A DNA stretch of 24,991 nt from a virus. Location: positions 1 through 24,991 of IMG/VR virus record IMGVR_UViG_3300011114_001043; one strand, 5' to 3'. Every line of letters begins with the position of its first letter. Position 1 is the stretch's first letter. The notes below the pieces were generated by a model. That model ran no database searches. It was not told the origin of the DNA and saw nothing but the letters and a program-made list of their open reading frames with translations. Position numbers and translations under genes: made by a program. Of this stretch, positions 7,111 to 13,913 are shown piece by piece.

Positions 7111-7410
7111 ATGTCTGAATTTACCGAAGCACTCAAAGAATCGCTCGCCGTTTTGCACGGGCAAACAGGCACCACCGTCACCATCGGATCCACCGCCGTC
7201 ACCGGCATCCTTTCCACCATCACCCGCAAAGAGAATGTTGAACTAGGCGGATTCGATCTCGATCTCAATAGCACCTTCACCATCGATATCTCTTCACTAG
7301 CCACCGCCCCCACCATCGGCTCTGTCCTAGTGGCGAACTCTGTCTCTTATCGGATCGTCACCATCGACACCGGCACCGGTTCCTACGTCCTCGGCCTTAG
7401 AGAAAAGTAA
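7111..7410 (+). CDS. Head-tail connector / stopper-like protein
   Basis: A 99-residue beta-rich protein follows the coat gene. Residues 20-45 (TTVTIGSTAVTGILSTITRK) and the C-terminal part (IGSVLVANSVSYRIVTIDTG, then SYVLGLREK) fit the pattern of small head-tail joining proteins of the gpFII type, which bridge the portal and the tail. No Shine-Dalgarno sequence is seen; the leader holds the GAAATCCT motif. It is the last head gene before the accessory block at 7418. The structural role is inferred from size, beta pattern and position. Confidence 0.65.
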   Translation: MSEFTEALKESLAVLHGQTGTTVTIGSTAVTGILSTITRKENVELGGFDLDLNSTFTIDISSLATAPTIGSVLVANSVSYRIVTIDTGTGSYVLGLREK

Positions 7411-7417
7411 ACTCGTT

Positions 7418-9109
7418 ATGGCACCCCGAAATCCTCCTAAAATATCAATCTACTTTATCGCAGGCCATGAGGCCCAGTTCATCGGCAGGGCGTTGGCCGC
7501 CTTCAAACCATACTGCGACGAGATCATAGTCGCACTTGCCCAAGGTAACCGGCCGGACGACGGCACCCGCGAGATTGCTGAGAAAGCTGGCGCCACCGTC
7601 ATCACCTACCACAACTCATCCACTGCCGCCGATTGGCCCCACGTCGATAATTTTGCCCATGCACGCAACTGCGCACTCAATGCGTGTACTGGTGACTACG
7701 CCGTCTGGTTCGATTGCGACGATCTACCCGGCACAGACCTCGATAAATGCTTCAGGAGGGCCGTAGAAGCGTTTGAAAAAGATTCAGCCCTCGGCATCTA
7801 CGCAGGCGTCTACGCCGTTTTAAACGCCAAACTCAACCCAGTACGCGAGAGGATGGTCCGAAGATTGCCAGGTGGCGGCTGGTCTGGCACTTGGCACTAC
7901 GCCGTCCATGAAGCGCTTCTGCCTATCGCTGGGCTGAAATCTGTAGGGGAGCAGAACGTCTGGTGCGAGCACCACTGCGGTGGATACAAGCCCAACAGTG
8001 CAGACCGTAACCTGCGCATCCTTGGCGGCGAACTCGGTCAGGCGGGCAAGTACGCCTACTACTACCAGCAGGAACTATTTTTAGGGAACAAGCGTAACGA
8101 GAGCGGCGTCTGGTCCCGCGTCGCCGCCTACTGGCCCAAGCAGGAACCCACCCTGCAATACGAAGCCATGTGCAACTATGCGGCCGCTCACCCCGATCGT
8201 GATACCCGCATGCGGCTTTATGCCGAGGCCCATCAGCTTCAGCCCGGCCGCAGGGAAGCACTTTACTACATCGCCCGCGAGGAAGCATCCGTGGGCAGAT
8301 GGGGCGCCGTTTACTACATGCTCAAAGCGGCCATGGTCCAGCCCGATCCCGGCATATCAATTTGGAACTGCCAGCGATCGATCTACGACTTTGAGTGCAT
8401 CGACCTTTATATCTGCGCCGCCCGTATGACAGGCGACATGGCGGAAGTAGAAAAGATCGAACCCGCCTGGCGTAAACAGTGCCCTGTTAAAATTTCCGTC
8501 CTTCACGCTACCCGCGGCCGTCCGCAGGAAGCCATTAACGCCCGAGTCCTGTGGATGAAGAAAGCGTCTCACCCGCAGAACATAGAGTGGATCTTCTCCT
8601 GCGATAACGACGACCCTACCTCCGCCGTCCTCAAGCCATGGAATCCTGTTATGGGCGAGGGGAGCTGCGTAGCCGCTTGGAACAGGGCGGCCGATAAAGC
8701 CCAGGGAGAGATCCTTATCCAAGCTAGCGACGATTGGGACCCACCCCTCTACTGGGACACGATTGTCACGGAACGCCTGGGCGATCTGAGTAAGCCCAAA
8801 GTCTTAGCAATCTCCGACGGGCACCGCACCGACGAACTCCTTTGCATGGCCATTTTAACAAAAGCTCGGCTTATCCAGCAGAGCTCACTTTTTGCGAATG
8901 AGTACGACGCCTGCTCGGGCATCTTTAGCGATGACGAGTTTAGCCACAGGGCAAAGAAAGACGGCGTCATCGTCCAGGCTAAGGACGTCGTCTTCACCCA
9001 CAATAATCCAATCTTCACGGGTGCACCGCAGGACGCGGAATTTAAAAAGCATAACGCAAAAGAAAACTACGTCCTCGGCGAAAAGATATTTAAGGAAAGG
9101 AACCCGTGA
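7418..9109 (+). CDS. Large protein with two glycosyltransferase-2-like domains
   Basis: The 563-residue protein has an N-terminal GT-A domain (about 8-190) related to SunS-like family 2 glycosyltransferases: ISIYFIAGHEAQFIGRALAA, DDGTREIAEKAGA, a FAHARN segment, and the acidic WFDCDD at 97-102 as the likely nucleotide-sugar metal site. The middle (about 200-350) is helical, perhaps TPR-like. A second GT-A-like domain (about 357-560) starts KISVLHATRGRP and has SCDNDD at 394-399 and QASDDWDP at 435-442. It may transfer sugars to protein or another sugar; acceptor and donor are unknown. It opens a run of coupled genes; its end overlaps the next start by four bases (GTGA). Only a weak purine stretch precedes the ATG. 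Confidence 0.85.
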   Translation: MAPRNPPKISIYFIAGHEAQFIGRALAAFKPYCDEIIVALAQGNRPDDGTREIAEKAGATVITYHNSSTAADWPHVDNFAHARNCALNACTGDYAVWFDCDDLPGTDLDKCFRRAVEAFEKDSALGIYAGVYAVLNAKLNPVRERMVRRLPGGGWSGTWHYAVHEALLPIAGLKSVGEQNVWCEHHCGGYKPNSADRNLRILGGELGQAGKYAYYYQQELFLGNKRNESGVWSRVAAYWPKQEPTLQYEAMCNYAAAHPDRDTRMRLYAEAHQLQPGRREALYYIAREEASVGRWGAVYYMLKAAMVQPDPGISIWNCQRSIYDFECIDLYICAARMTGDMAEVEKIEPAWRKQCPVKISVLHATRGRPQEAINARVLWMKKASHPQNIEWIFSCDNDDPTSAVLKPWNPVMGEGSCVAAWNRAADKAQGEILIQASDDWDPPLYWDTIVTERLGDLSKPKVLAISDGHRTDELLCMAILTKARLIQQSSLFANEYDACSGIFSDDEFSHRAKKDGVIVQAKDVVFTHNNPIFTGAPQDAEFKKHNAKENYVLGEKIFKERNP

Positions 9110-9852
9110 TTCACACCCACAACGGTCTGCGTCTTGGGGACAATCTCGTCCAGCTAAACTTCCTCCGCCGTCTTAGCCTGGCCAATCCAGAACTAGAGAT
9201 CACCCACTACTATAATCCGACCTTTTGCAAGGTGGAGGAGCTAGACCCACTCCGCACAGAACGTATTTTACTGCGCCCTATCAGTGAGGCGCCCGTTGGA
9301 AGCATTGATTCTTGGCGTAATGCAGGCGGCCACTGGGAACGTCACCCCGATAAATTAAACTTTGCCCAGTTCCATCTCGATTGGTTTGCGGAACTTTCCA
9401 GCAGGATGGCGGTAAAGAATCCGATCACCACGGTGGACGATCTTCTCTTCGATTATCCAGCCCTCACAGAAAACGTGGAAAACTTTGACGCCATCGTTAT
9501 CAATTCACCACCGCTTTCTGGTCAGTTTCAAAACTTCTCCGCTCAAGGCTTTATCGATCTTGTTCGACTCCTGCAAGTAAAGGGCATGCGCGTACTATCC
9601 ACCGCCCCCACTGGGATCTGTGCCTGCTCTCAACCGCACGACGTAAGCTGGATCGGCGCCGCATCTACCACCGCCCAGCTCATCGTCGGTGCCTCCACCG
9701 GCCCTAGTTGGCCCTGCTTTAACGTCCACAACCGCGCCGCCCTTCACCTCATGTGCGCCGACGTGGAGAACGTCGTCCTTACCCCACGCGGTCGGGTTGC
9801 CCGTAGCCCGCATCACGCCATTTCTATCCTCGAGGAGTTGGGAATCCTATGA
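9106..9852 (+). CDS. Glycosyltransferase family 9-like protein (GT-B)
   Basis: This 248-residue protein starts from GTG, 4 bases after a purine-rich Shine-Dalgarno stretch (AAGGAAAGGA). It begins with GLRLGDNLVQLNFLRRLS, similar to the GD...L..L+ opening of family 9 (heptosyltransferase-type) enzymes, and near its end has IVGASTGPSWPCFNVHNRAA, like the donor-site D-T/S-G-...H segment of that family. It is shorter than typical members (about 320-350), and the first half of the donor domain may be reduced. It is coupled to its neighbours on both sides by four-base overlaps. It probably adds a sugar or binds a nucleotide sugar; the specific reaction is unknown. A non-catalytic relative is possible. 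Confidence 0.6.
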   Translation: MIHTHNGLRLGDNLVQLNFLRRLSLANPELEITHYYNPTFCKVEELDPLRTERILLRPISEAPVGSIDSWRNAGGHWERHPDKLNFAQFHLDWFAELSSRMAVKNPITTVDDLLFDYPALTENVENFDAIVINSPPLSGQFQNFSAQGFIDLVRLLQVKGMRVLSTAPTGICACSQPHDVSWIGAASTTAQLIVGASTGPSWPCFNVHNRAALHLMCADVENVVLTPRGRVARSPHHAISILEELGIL

Positions 9853-10376
9853 CCTACAAAGGCCAGCTCACGGCCGCGATGAACTTGCTGGCTGCCGATA
9901 CTGCCACCCGCTTTATCGGGTACGGCGTGAAGATTGGCGGCCGGGCCGCAGGAACCCTTAGCACTGTGCCGGATTGCCAGTTGGTTGAGACTCCTGTGGC
10001 CGAGAATCTCATGGTCGGCCTAGCCACCGGCATGAGCCTAGCTGGCCTTAAGCCCATCGTTTTTATTGAGCGTATGGATTTTATTTTAAACGCACTGGAT
10101 GCGATCGTTAACCACCTCAGCGCCGCCCGTGATATCTCCTGCGGTGAATTTACCCCCGCGGCCATCCTACGCGTCGTCGTCGGTAATAAAACAAAGCCGC
10201 TCTACACCGGCCCCACCCACGTCCAAGACTTTACCGATTCCGTGCGGGCCATGGTCAATTTTCCCGTTTTAAAACTAACCACCCCAGACGAGATCCTGCC
10301 CGCGTACCAGGATGCGCTGGATGCGTTAAGCCTGGGGCGCTCCACCATGCTCGTCGAAATGAAGGATCTATTATGA
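9849..10376 (+). CDS. E1-beta-like / transketolase pyrimidine-binding domain protein
   Basis: The 175 residues correspond to the pyrimidine-binding half of thiamine-diphosphate enzymes such as pyruvate or acetoin dehydrogenase E1-beta and C-terminal transketolase. The key segment is VETPVAENLMVGLATGMSLA at 46-65; E52 is the Glu expected to activate the cofactor. LKPIVFIERMDFILNALDAIV then matches the usual GLRPI...F...A.D.I run. The C-terminal domain of normal E1-beta (total about 330 residues) is missing. The alpha-like partner is encoded at 11467, with a radical SAM gene between. It would join the partner to decarboxylate or transfer a two-carbon unit. Coupling is by ATGA overlaps on both sides; a GAGGAG lies 11 bases before the start. 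Confidence 0.85.
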   Translation: MTYKGQLTAAMNLLAADTATRFIGYGVKIGGRAAGTLSTVPDCQLVETPVAENLMVGLATGMSLAGLKPIVFIERMDFILNALDAIVNHLSAARDISCGEFTPAAILRVVVGNKTKPLYTGPTHVQDFTDSVRAMVNFPVLKLTTPDEILPAYQDALDALSLGRSTMLVEMKDLL

Positions 10377-11464
10377 AACAAAACAAATACAGCGACCTCA
10401 AAATCTTTTCGTTCCCAGAAAAGATTGCCAGCTTTCGCGACGATATTATCACCGCCCCAATTTACGTGCGGGTAAAGCCAATCAACATCTGCCAGCACGC
10501 TTGTCGTTTCTGCACCTACTCGGACGGATCCACCCGCAAGAAGGATCGGCCAGATCTTCACCTCCAATCAGGCATGCATACCGCCATGAACGAGAAAGAC
10601 ACCATGCCCAAGGAAAAAGCACTTCAGCTCATGGACGATCTGGGCGCCATCGGTACTAAGGCCATTACCTTCTCAGGTGGTGGCGAACCGCTACTGCATA
10701 AAGATATAGCCGTCATCATGGGCCGCGCCATCGAGGCCGGTCTGGATTTGTCGATGATCACAAACGGCCAGAGCATGTCCGGACTGCGGGCGGAACTATT
10801 AGGGCAGGCAAAGTGGGTGAGGGTATCAATGGACTACACCAGCTCCGAGCAGATGGTCGCTAGTCGCAACGTGCCAGAGTCTTGGTTCGACGGCGTCATC
10901 ACTAACCTCGAGCAATTCGCCACAACCAAAACTCAGTCCTGTGATCTGGGTGTAAATTTCATAATTACAAACTACAACTACGAGGGTCTAGTCCCTTTTG
11001 CAAGGCGGCTTAAAGATATCGGCGTGGAAAACGTCCGCTTCTCACCCGTCTACGTGCAGAACTTTAAAGAGTACCATACCCCCATCGCCACCCGTGTGCG
11101 CGAACAACTGGCCGAGTGCCAATCCTTTTGCGATTCAGACTTTACCATTAACACCACCTACGATCTGGATAGTCCTAGCAAATCTCCTCTGCGCCCGTTT
11201 CACCGTTGCCTCTACGCTCAGGCCGCCTGCGTCGTCGGTGCAGATCTAGATATCTACGCCTGCCATAACACCGCCTACAGCAACCACGGCCGGATCGCCT
11301 CTATGAAAAACCAAAGCTTTGCCGAGGCATGGTTTAGCGAAGAGGCGCGGGCATGGCATAAGAACTTTAACCCAGGGGTGAGCTGCCAACACGAGTGCGC
11401 TAACCACGCCAAGGTCGCACTCTTTGAAAAACTAGCCACCGATAGCCACGACGCTTTCGTCTAA
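10373..11464 (+). CDS. Radical SAM enzyme with C-terminal auxiliary cysteines
   Basis: This 363-residue protein has the radical SAM signature CX3CX2C (C40, C44, C47) and the SAM-binding SGGGEP at 101-106. C279, C286, C297, C338 and C342 at the C-terminal end, with the CVVGADLDIYAC pattern, recall SPASM or twitch regions that hold an extra iron-sulfur cluster, often in enzymes that act on peptides or sugar compounds. The start is supported by AAGGA six bases upstream, and the ATG overlaps the E1-beta-like stop. Lying between the two TPP-enzyme halves, it probably works in the same pathway, for example making or changing a sugar or side chain. Substrate unknown. Confidence 0.9.
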   Translation: MKQNKYSDLKIFSFPEKIASFRDDIITAPIYVRVKPINICQHACRFCTYSDGSTRKKDRPDLHLQSGMHTAMNEKDTMPKEKALQLMDDLGAIGTKAITFSGGGEPLLHKDIAVIMGRAIEAGLDLSMITNGQSMSGLRAELLGQAKWVRVSMDYTSSEQMVASRNVPESWFDGVITNLEQFATTKTQSCDLGVNFIITNYNYEGLVPFARRLKDIGVENVRFSPVYVQNFKEYHTPIATRVREQLAECQSFCDSDFTINTTYDLDSPSKSPLRPFHRCLYAQAACVVGADLDIYACHNTAYSNHGRIASMKNQSFAEAWFSEEARAWHKNFNPGVSCQHECANHAKVALFEKLATDSHDAFV

Positions 11465-11466
11465 AA

Positions 11467-12084
11467 ATGAAAACTAAGAGCGAGCTGATCGGCTTTGAAC
11501 TACGCATTAAAGATATCTTTGAGCAGGGGAAACTGCCTTATCTCCTGCACCTATGCGGGGGGAACGAAGAACAGCTCATCGATATCTTTAAAAACATTTC
11601 CCCAGGGGACTGGATCTTCTCTAGCCACCGCTCCCACTACCACTATCTGCTCGCGGGCGGAGATCCCGCCGTGCTCGAGCAGATGATTAGAGACGGCCGG
11701 AGCATGTTTGTCTTTGACCGTAAATTAAACTTTTACACCTCCAGCATCCTTGCAGGCACCTGCGGGATCGCGGCCGGCGTAGCCGCCAGCCTCAAAGAGC
11801 AGGGCAGTGGTAAGCGCGTCTGGTGCTTTCTGGGCGACGGGGCGGAAGACGAAGGACACTTTTACGAGGCGGTAAACTACGTCGATGGAAAGGATCTACC
11901 CTGCACCTTCATCATCGAGGACAACGACCGCTCTGTGGATACGTCTAAAGCCCAGCGGGGAAGGGGTCGCATCCAGTGGCCTGATTGCGTAAGGCGCTAC
12001 CACTACACCCCCACCTACCCACACGGCGGGGCAGGGTGCAAAACCATGGTTACCTTTGATTCAGAAATCCGTCCCATCTGGTGA
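11467..12084 (+). CDS. E1-alpha-like thiamine-diphosphate-binding protein
   Basis: The 205 residues match the cofactor-binding half of E1 dehydrogenases. The GDG...N motif runs from GDGAEDEGHF at 123-132 to N153 in IIEDND, with 27 residues between the GDG and the Asn, within the usual range. SSHRSHYHYLLAGGDP at 52-67 matches the E1-alpha segment that lines the active site. It is much shorter than bacterial E1-alpha (about 320-400 residues); the regulatory phosphorylation-loop region appears shortened and E2-binding parts are not evident, so it need not belong to a dehydrogenase complex. The gene starts two bases after the radical SAM stop and ends the accessory block. A split-transketolase reaction is an equally good reading. 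Confidence 0.87.
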   Translation: MKTKSELIGFELRIKDIFEQGKLPYLLHLCGGNEEQLIDIFKNISPGDWIFSSHRSHYHYLLAGGDPAVLEQMIRDGRSMFVFDRKLNFYTSSILAGTCGIAAGVAASLKEQGSGKRVWCFLGDGAEDEGHFYEAVNYVDGKDLPCTFIIEDNDRSVDTSKAQRGRGRIQWPDCVRRYHYTPTYPHGGAGCKTMVTFDSEIRPIW

Positions 12085-12099
12085 CAAGGTAGCGAATAT

Positions 12100-12546
12100 A
12101 TGGCCGCCGTCACCATGCTCGATCGTTTAATCGAAGCCGCTTTTAAAGAGCTTATATCGCCCGTAGTTACCGCTCCCGCCTACCACCTTTCCCACGATCA
12201 GTCGGAGAACATGCCGCCCAGCATCGTGATAAAGGCGTCACTGGGCTCAGAGGAGCCGGTGCGGGGCAGTGGCGTATTCAGCGTGCCGGTAGAGATAATC
12301 TTCGACGAGAGCTACGACGACGCCACCCCCGCGTCTCACAGCGCCCAGTGTAGCCAGATCCTGCAGTGCTTCTACGATGCGACCAATCTGTCCACTAGGC
12401 TTAACGCCACCACCGCCATCGGCTCCGCCCGCACCTACAGCGCCAAGCTAGAATCTAGCGAGGCCAGCGCCGATAATGAGGAGCGCACATTCACACAAAA
12501 CTACAAGCTTAGCGTTATCGCCTATCCCGGTTCCATCGCGAGTTGA
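12100..12546 (+). CDS. Probable tail completion / tail terminator protein
   Basis: A 148-residue alpha-beta protein lies just before the putative tail tube gene, the usual place for the protein that ends tail growth and joins the tail to the head. It opens with MLDRLIEAAFKELISP, then has VPVEIIFDESYDD and a closing TQNYKLSVIAYPG strand pair, a pattern seen in small tail terminators. No single motif proves this. A TGACA that holds the preceding stop codon lies 13 bases before its ATG, a weaker form of the repeated start motif. With this gene the structural order resumes after the accessory block. Confidence 0.55.
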   Translation: MAAVTMLDRLIEAAFKELISPVVTAPAYHLSHDQSENMPPSIVIKASLGSEEPVRGSGVFSVPVEIIFDESYDDATPASHSAQCSQILQCFYDATNLSTRLNATTAIGSARTYSAKLESSEASADNEERTFTQNYKLSVIAYPGSIAS

Positions 12547-12548
12547 CA
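12543..12548 (+). promoter_or_regulatory. TTGACA start-associated motif, copy 5
   Basis: TTGACA contains the TGA stop of the preceding gene and lies 17 bases before the ATG of the tail tube gene. There is no Shine-Dalgarno sequence before that ATG. Confidence 0.5.
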
Positions 12549-12565
12549 CGTACTTTTAAGACAAT

Positions 12566-12916
12566 ATGGCAAACGCAGTCACCATCGGTGTAACGGGCCT
12601 TTCTTTCGGCGCTACGGCGGAGAGCGGCCTACTCATCTCGAGTTTTTCTGAAACCCGCAACATTGAGAAAGCAGAAGTGCGCGACGCAACTGGAAACGTA
12701 GTCGGCCTAGCCCTCTACAACCAAACCGATTCTATCTCTTTCTCTGCTTCGATCACTGGCTCCTATGCGACAACTGCAGGCGCCGTTCTTACCACCCTCG
12801 CCAACGCCACCAGCACAGGCGGCAAGATCGTGGTGGAGTCTGTGGTCTTCTCCAAGAGCCTAGACGCTTTCGTCACCGTAGACGTCAGCGCCACCCGCTA
12901 TCCGAATATGAGCTAA
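12566..12916 (+). CDS. Probable major tail tube protein
   Basis: A 116-residue, almost all beta protein (MANAVTIGVTGLSFGATAES and so on) with many small residues. It lies between a tail completion candidate and the chaperone genes, and a compact hairpin follows it, as often seen for highly expressed tube genes. Segments such as LISSFSETRNIEKAEVRDAT and the closing ATRYPNMS fit a tube subunit, in which stacked rings form the tail. It is shorter than many tube proteins (about 140-250 residues), so a minor structural role remains possible. TTGACA stands in the place where a ribosome site would be expected. Confidence 0.55.
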   Translation: MANAVTIGVTGLSFGATAESGLLISSFSETRNIEKAEVRDATGNVVGLALYNQTDSISFSASITGSYATTAGAVLTTLANATSTGGKIVVESVVFSKSLDAFVTVDVSATRYPNMS

Positions 12917-12933
12917 ACCGCACCGGCGGTTTA
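12914..12933 (+). terminator. Hairpin after the tail tube gene
   Basis: TAAACCGC at 12914-12921 and GCGGTTTA at 12926-12933 form a perfect eight-base-pair stem with a four-base loop that begins at the stop codon. No clear U-tract follows, so it may stabilise the message or partly end transcription. The GAAATCCT motif starts three bases later. Confidence 0.6.
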
Positions 12934-12935
12934 CT

Positions 12936-12943
12936 GAAATCCT
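12936..12943 (+). promoter_or_regulatory. GAAATCCT leader motif, copy 2
   Basis: GAAATCCT lies three bases after the tail tube hairpin and nine bases before the ATG at 12953. It repeats the arrangement seen at 7097 and 18673. Confidence 0.45.
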
Positions 12944-12952
12944 CTCATAACA

Positions 12953-13330
12953 ATGGAAAGCTTCTGGGGTACAACTAACTTGAAAGTAGCGGCCGCCGCT
13001 ACTGCCTTCGGCGCAACCCTTCGCCAGCTCGATCCCGTCACCTGTATTGTGAAAGAAGGCGGCCAACGTCAGGTCACCTTCTGGTTCAGCTCCTCAGGCC
13101 CTGACGGCGACGAAGCACGCGCCGAAATGGAACGCACCTGGGGCGAAATGAAATCTGATAAAGAATCCGCCATTCGCTTTGTCCGCGCCGCACTTGAGAA
13201 CCGCGAAACCCTCCTAGGATTGGTTAAACGGGCCGAGCCTATCCTTTCCATCCAACGGGGCGGGCAGACGTTGTTAGTGCCAGAGAAGGCACGCCCTGAG
13301 CTTAAACGTGCCCTTTTAAACAAACTATGA
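12953..13330 (+). CDS. Tail-region protein of unknown function
   Basis: This 125-residue protein lies between the tail tube gene and the frameshifting chaperone gene. Its first half is beta-prone (TNLKVAAAATAFGATLRQLD, RQVTFWFSS) and the second half helical and charged (EMERTWGEMKSDKESAIRFV). I do not recognise the family. Its place suggests a tail assembly factor, perhaps working with the chaperone or the tube. Its end overlaps the next ATG by four bases, so the two are probably translated together. The leader has a hairpin and GAAATCCT but no Shine-Dalgarno sequence. Confidence 0.75.
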   Translation: MESFWGTTNLKVAAAATAFGATLRQLDPVTCIVKEGGQRQVTFWFSSSGPDGDEARAEMERTWGEMKSDKESAIRFVRAALENRETLLGLVKRAEPILSIQRGGQTLLVPEKARPELKRALLNKL

Positions 13331-13710
13331 ACGACAACCTAGAGCAAGATCTGGACGAGGCGTTTATCGCCCCAGACACATTCTTTAAAGGGGATAAGCT
13401 TGCACCATATACGGAGGGCAGCCGCCTGCTCATGCTTCAAGTCAGGGATGAGGCGGATAGCGCCATCTACTTCGTCTGGTCATTCGTTTATATCCACATC
13501 CTGCTCGCTCAGGATAGGCGGGCTGCCATTAAACTGGCGTGGGATAGGGACGCCTTTCGCGAAAAGCTTCTGGATTGGTCTGAGAATATGACAGAGGAGG
13601 ATCGGACAACCGCCTCTCTGGTCTGCTCCTCCGTGCTCGGGGCCGCCAACAAAGCCCGCGTAAACGTTATCCCTGGCGCCTTGGCCGAGGCCGCACCCCC
13701 AAACGCCTAG
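13327..13710 (+). CDS. Tail assembly chaperone, short form (G-like)
   Basis: The 127-residue protein is the zero-frame product of a chaperone gene in front of the tape measure region, as lambda gpG. It is mostly helical and acidic at its start (MNDNLEQDLDEAFIAPD). It would bind the tape measure protein and keep it soluble while the tail tube forms. Its last codons contain the slippery heptamer C CCA AAC, three codons before the TAG, and the -1 frame continues for 69 codons (next entries). The ATGA overlap with the previous gene supports the start. The identification depends on position and on the frameshift architecture, which is highly typical of this function. Confidence 0.75.
   Translation: MNDNLEQDLDEAFIAPDTFFKGDKLAPYTEGSRLLMLQVRDEADSAIYFVWSFVYIHILLAQDRRAAIKLAWDRDAFREKLLDWSENMTEEDRTTASLVCSSVLGAANKARVNVIPGALAEAAPPNA
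13698..13704 (+). promoter_or_regulatory. Programmed -1 frameshift slippery site
   Basis: CCCAAAC is in the right register (C CCA AAC) in the chaperone gene, with codons CCA at 13699 and AAC at 13702. A -1 slip would re-pair the tRNAs on CCC and AAA, then read on in a frame that stays open to 13913. CCCTGGCGC at 13671-13679 is exactly complementary to GCGCCAGGG at 13710-13718; this nine-base stem would enclose the slippery site in its loop and might affect slippage. Location shortly before the zero-frame stop is as in lambda G/GT. Confidence 0.8.
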
Positions 13711-13913
13711 CGCCAGGGGGAAGCGCCGCGTGCGTCTTCGTCCTGGCAAAGGAGACCGGATGGTCCATCGAAAAAATCTTATGGGAAATACCCCTCAGCC
13801 AAGTTCACCAGGCGGAACACGTTTTCCTTTATATGAACGGCGCCAAGCTGAGGCGGGCAAATCATATCGGCGGCTCCGATATTCGTGACATGGAAAGGCT
13901 GTTAGGATTATGA
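13704..13913 (+). CDS. Tail assembly chaperone extension (T-like), made by -1 frameshift
   Basis: From CGC at 13704 the -1 frame is open for 69 codons to TGA 13911-13913. It encodes a peptide with VFVLAKETGWSIEKILWEIP and a conserved-looking HIGGSDIRDMERLLGL end. The ETGWS...ILWEIPLSQ run resembles the C-terminal part of other phage GT chaperones. It has no good start of its own, so it is read as the end of a 195-residue fusion with the G-like protein (13327 on). The long form would recruit the tail tube subunit to the tape measure-bound chaperone. The stop overlaps the next ATG (ATGA), so frameshifted ribosomes would be coupled to the next gene. Confidence 0.8.
   Translation, partial: RLAPGGSAACVFVLAKETGWSIEKILWEIPLSQVHQAEHVFLYMNGAKLRRANHIGGSDIRDMERLLGL

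Noticed and set aside
9849-12084. Full pyruvate/acetoin dehydrogenase complex
   Set aside because: No E2 or E3 gene is present and both E1 parts are shortened, so an oxidative dehydrogenase complex is not supported.
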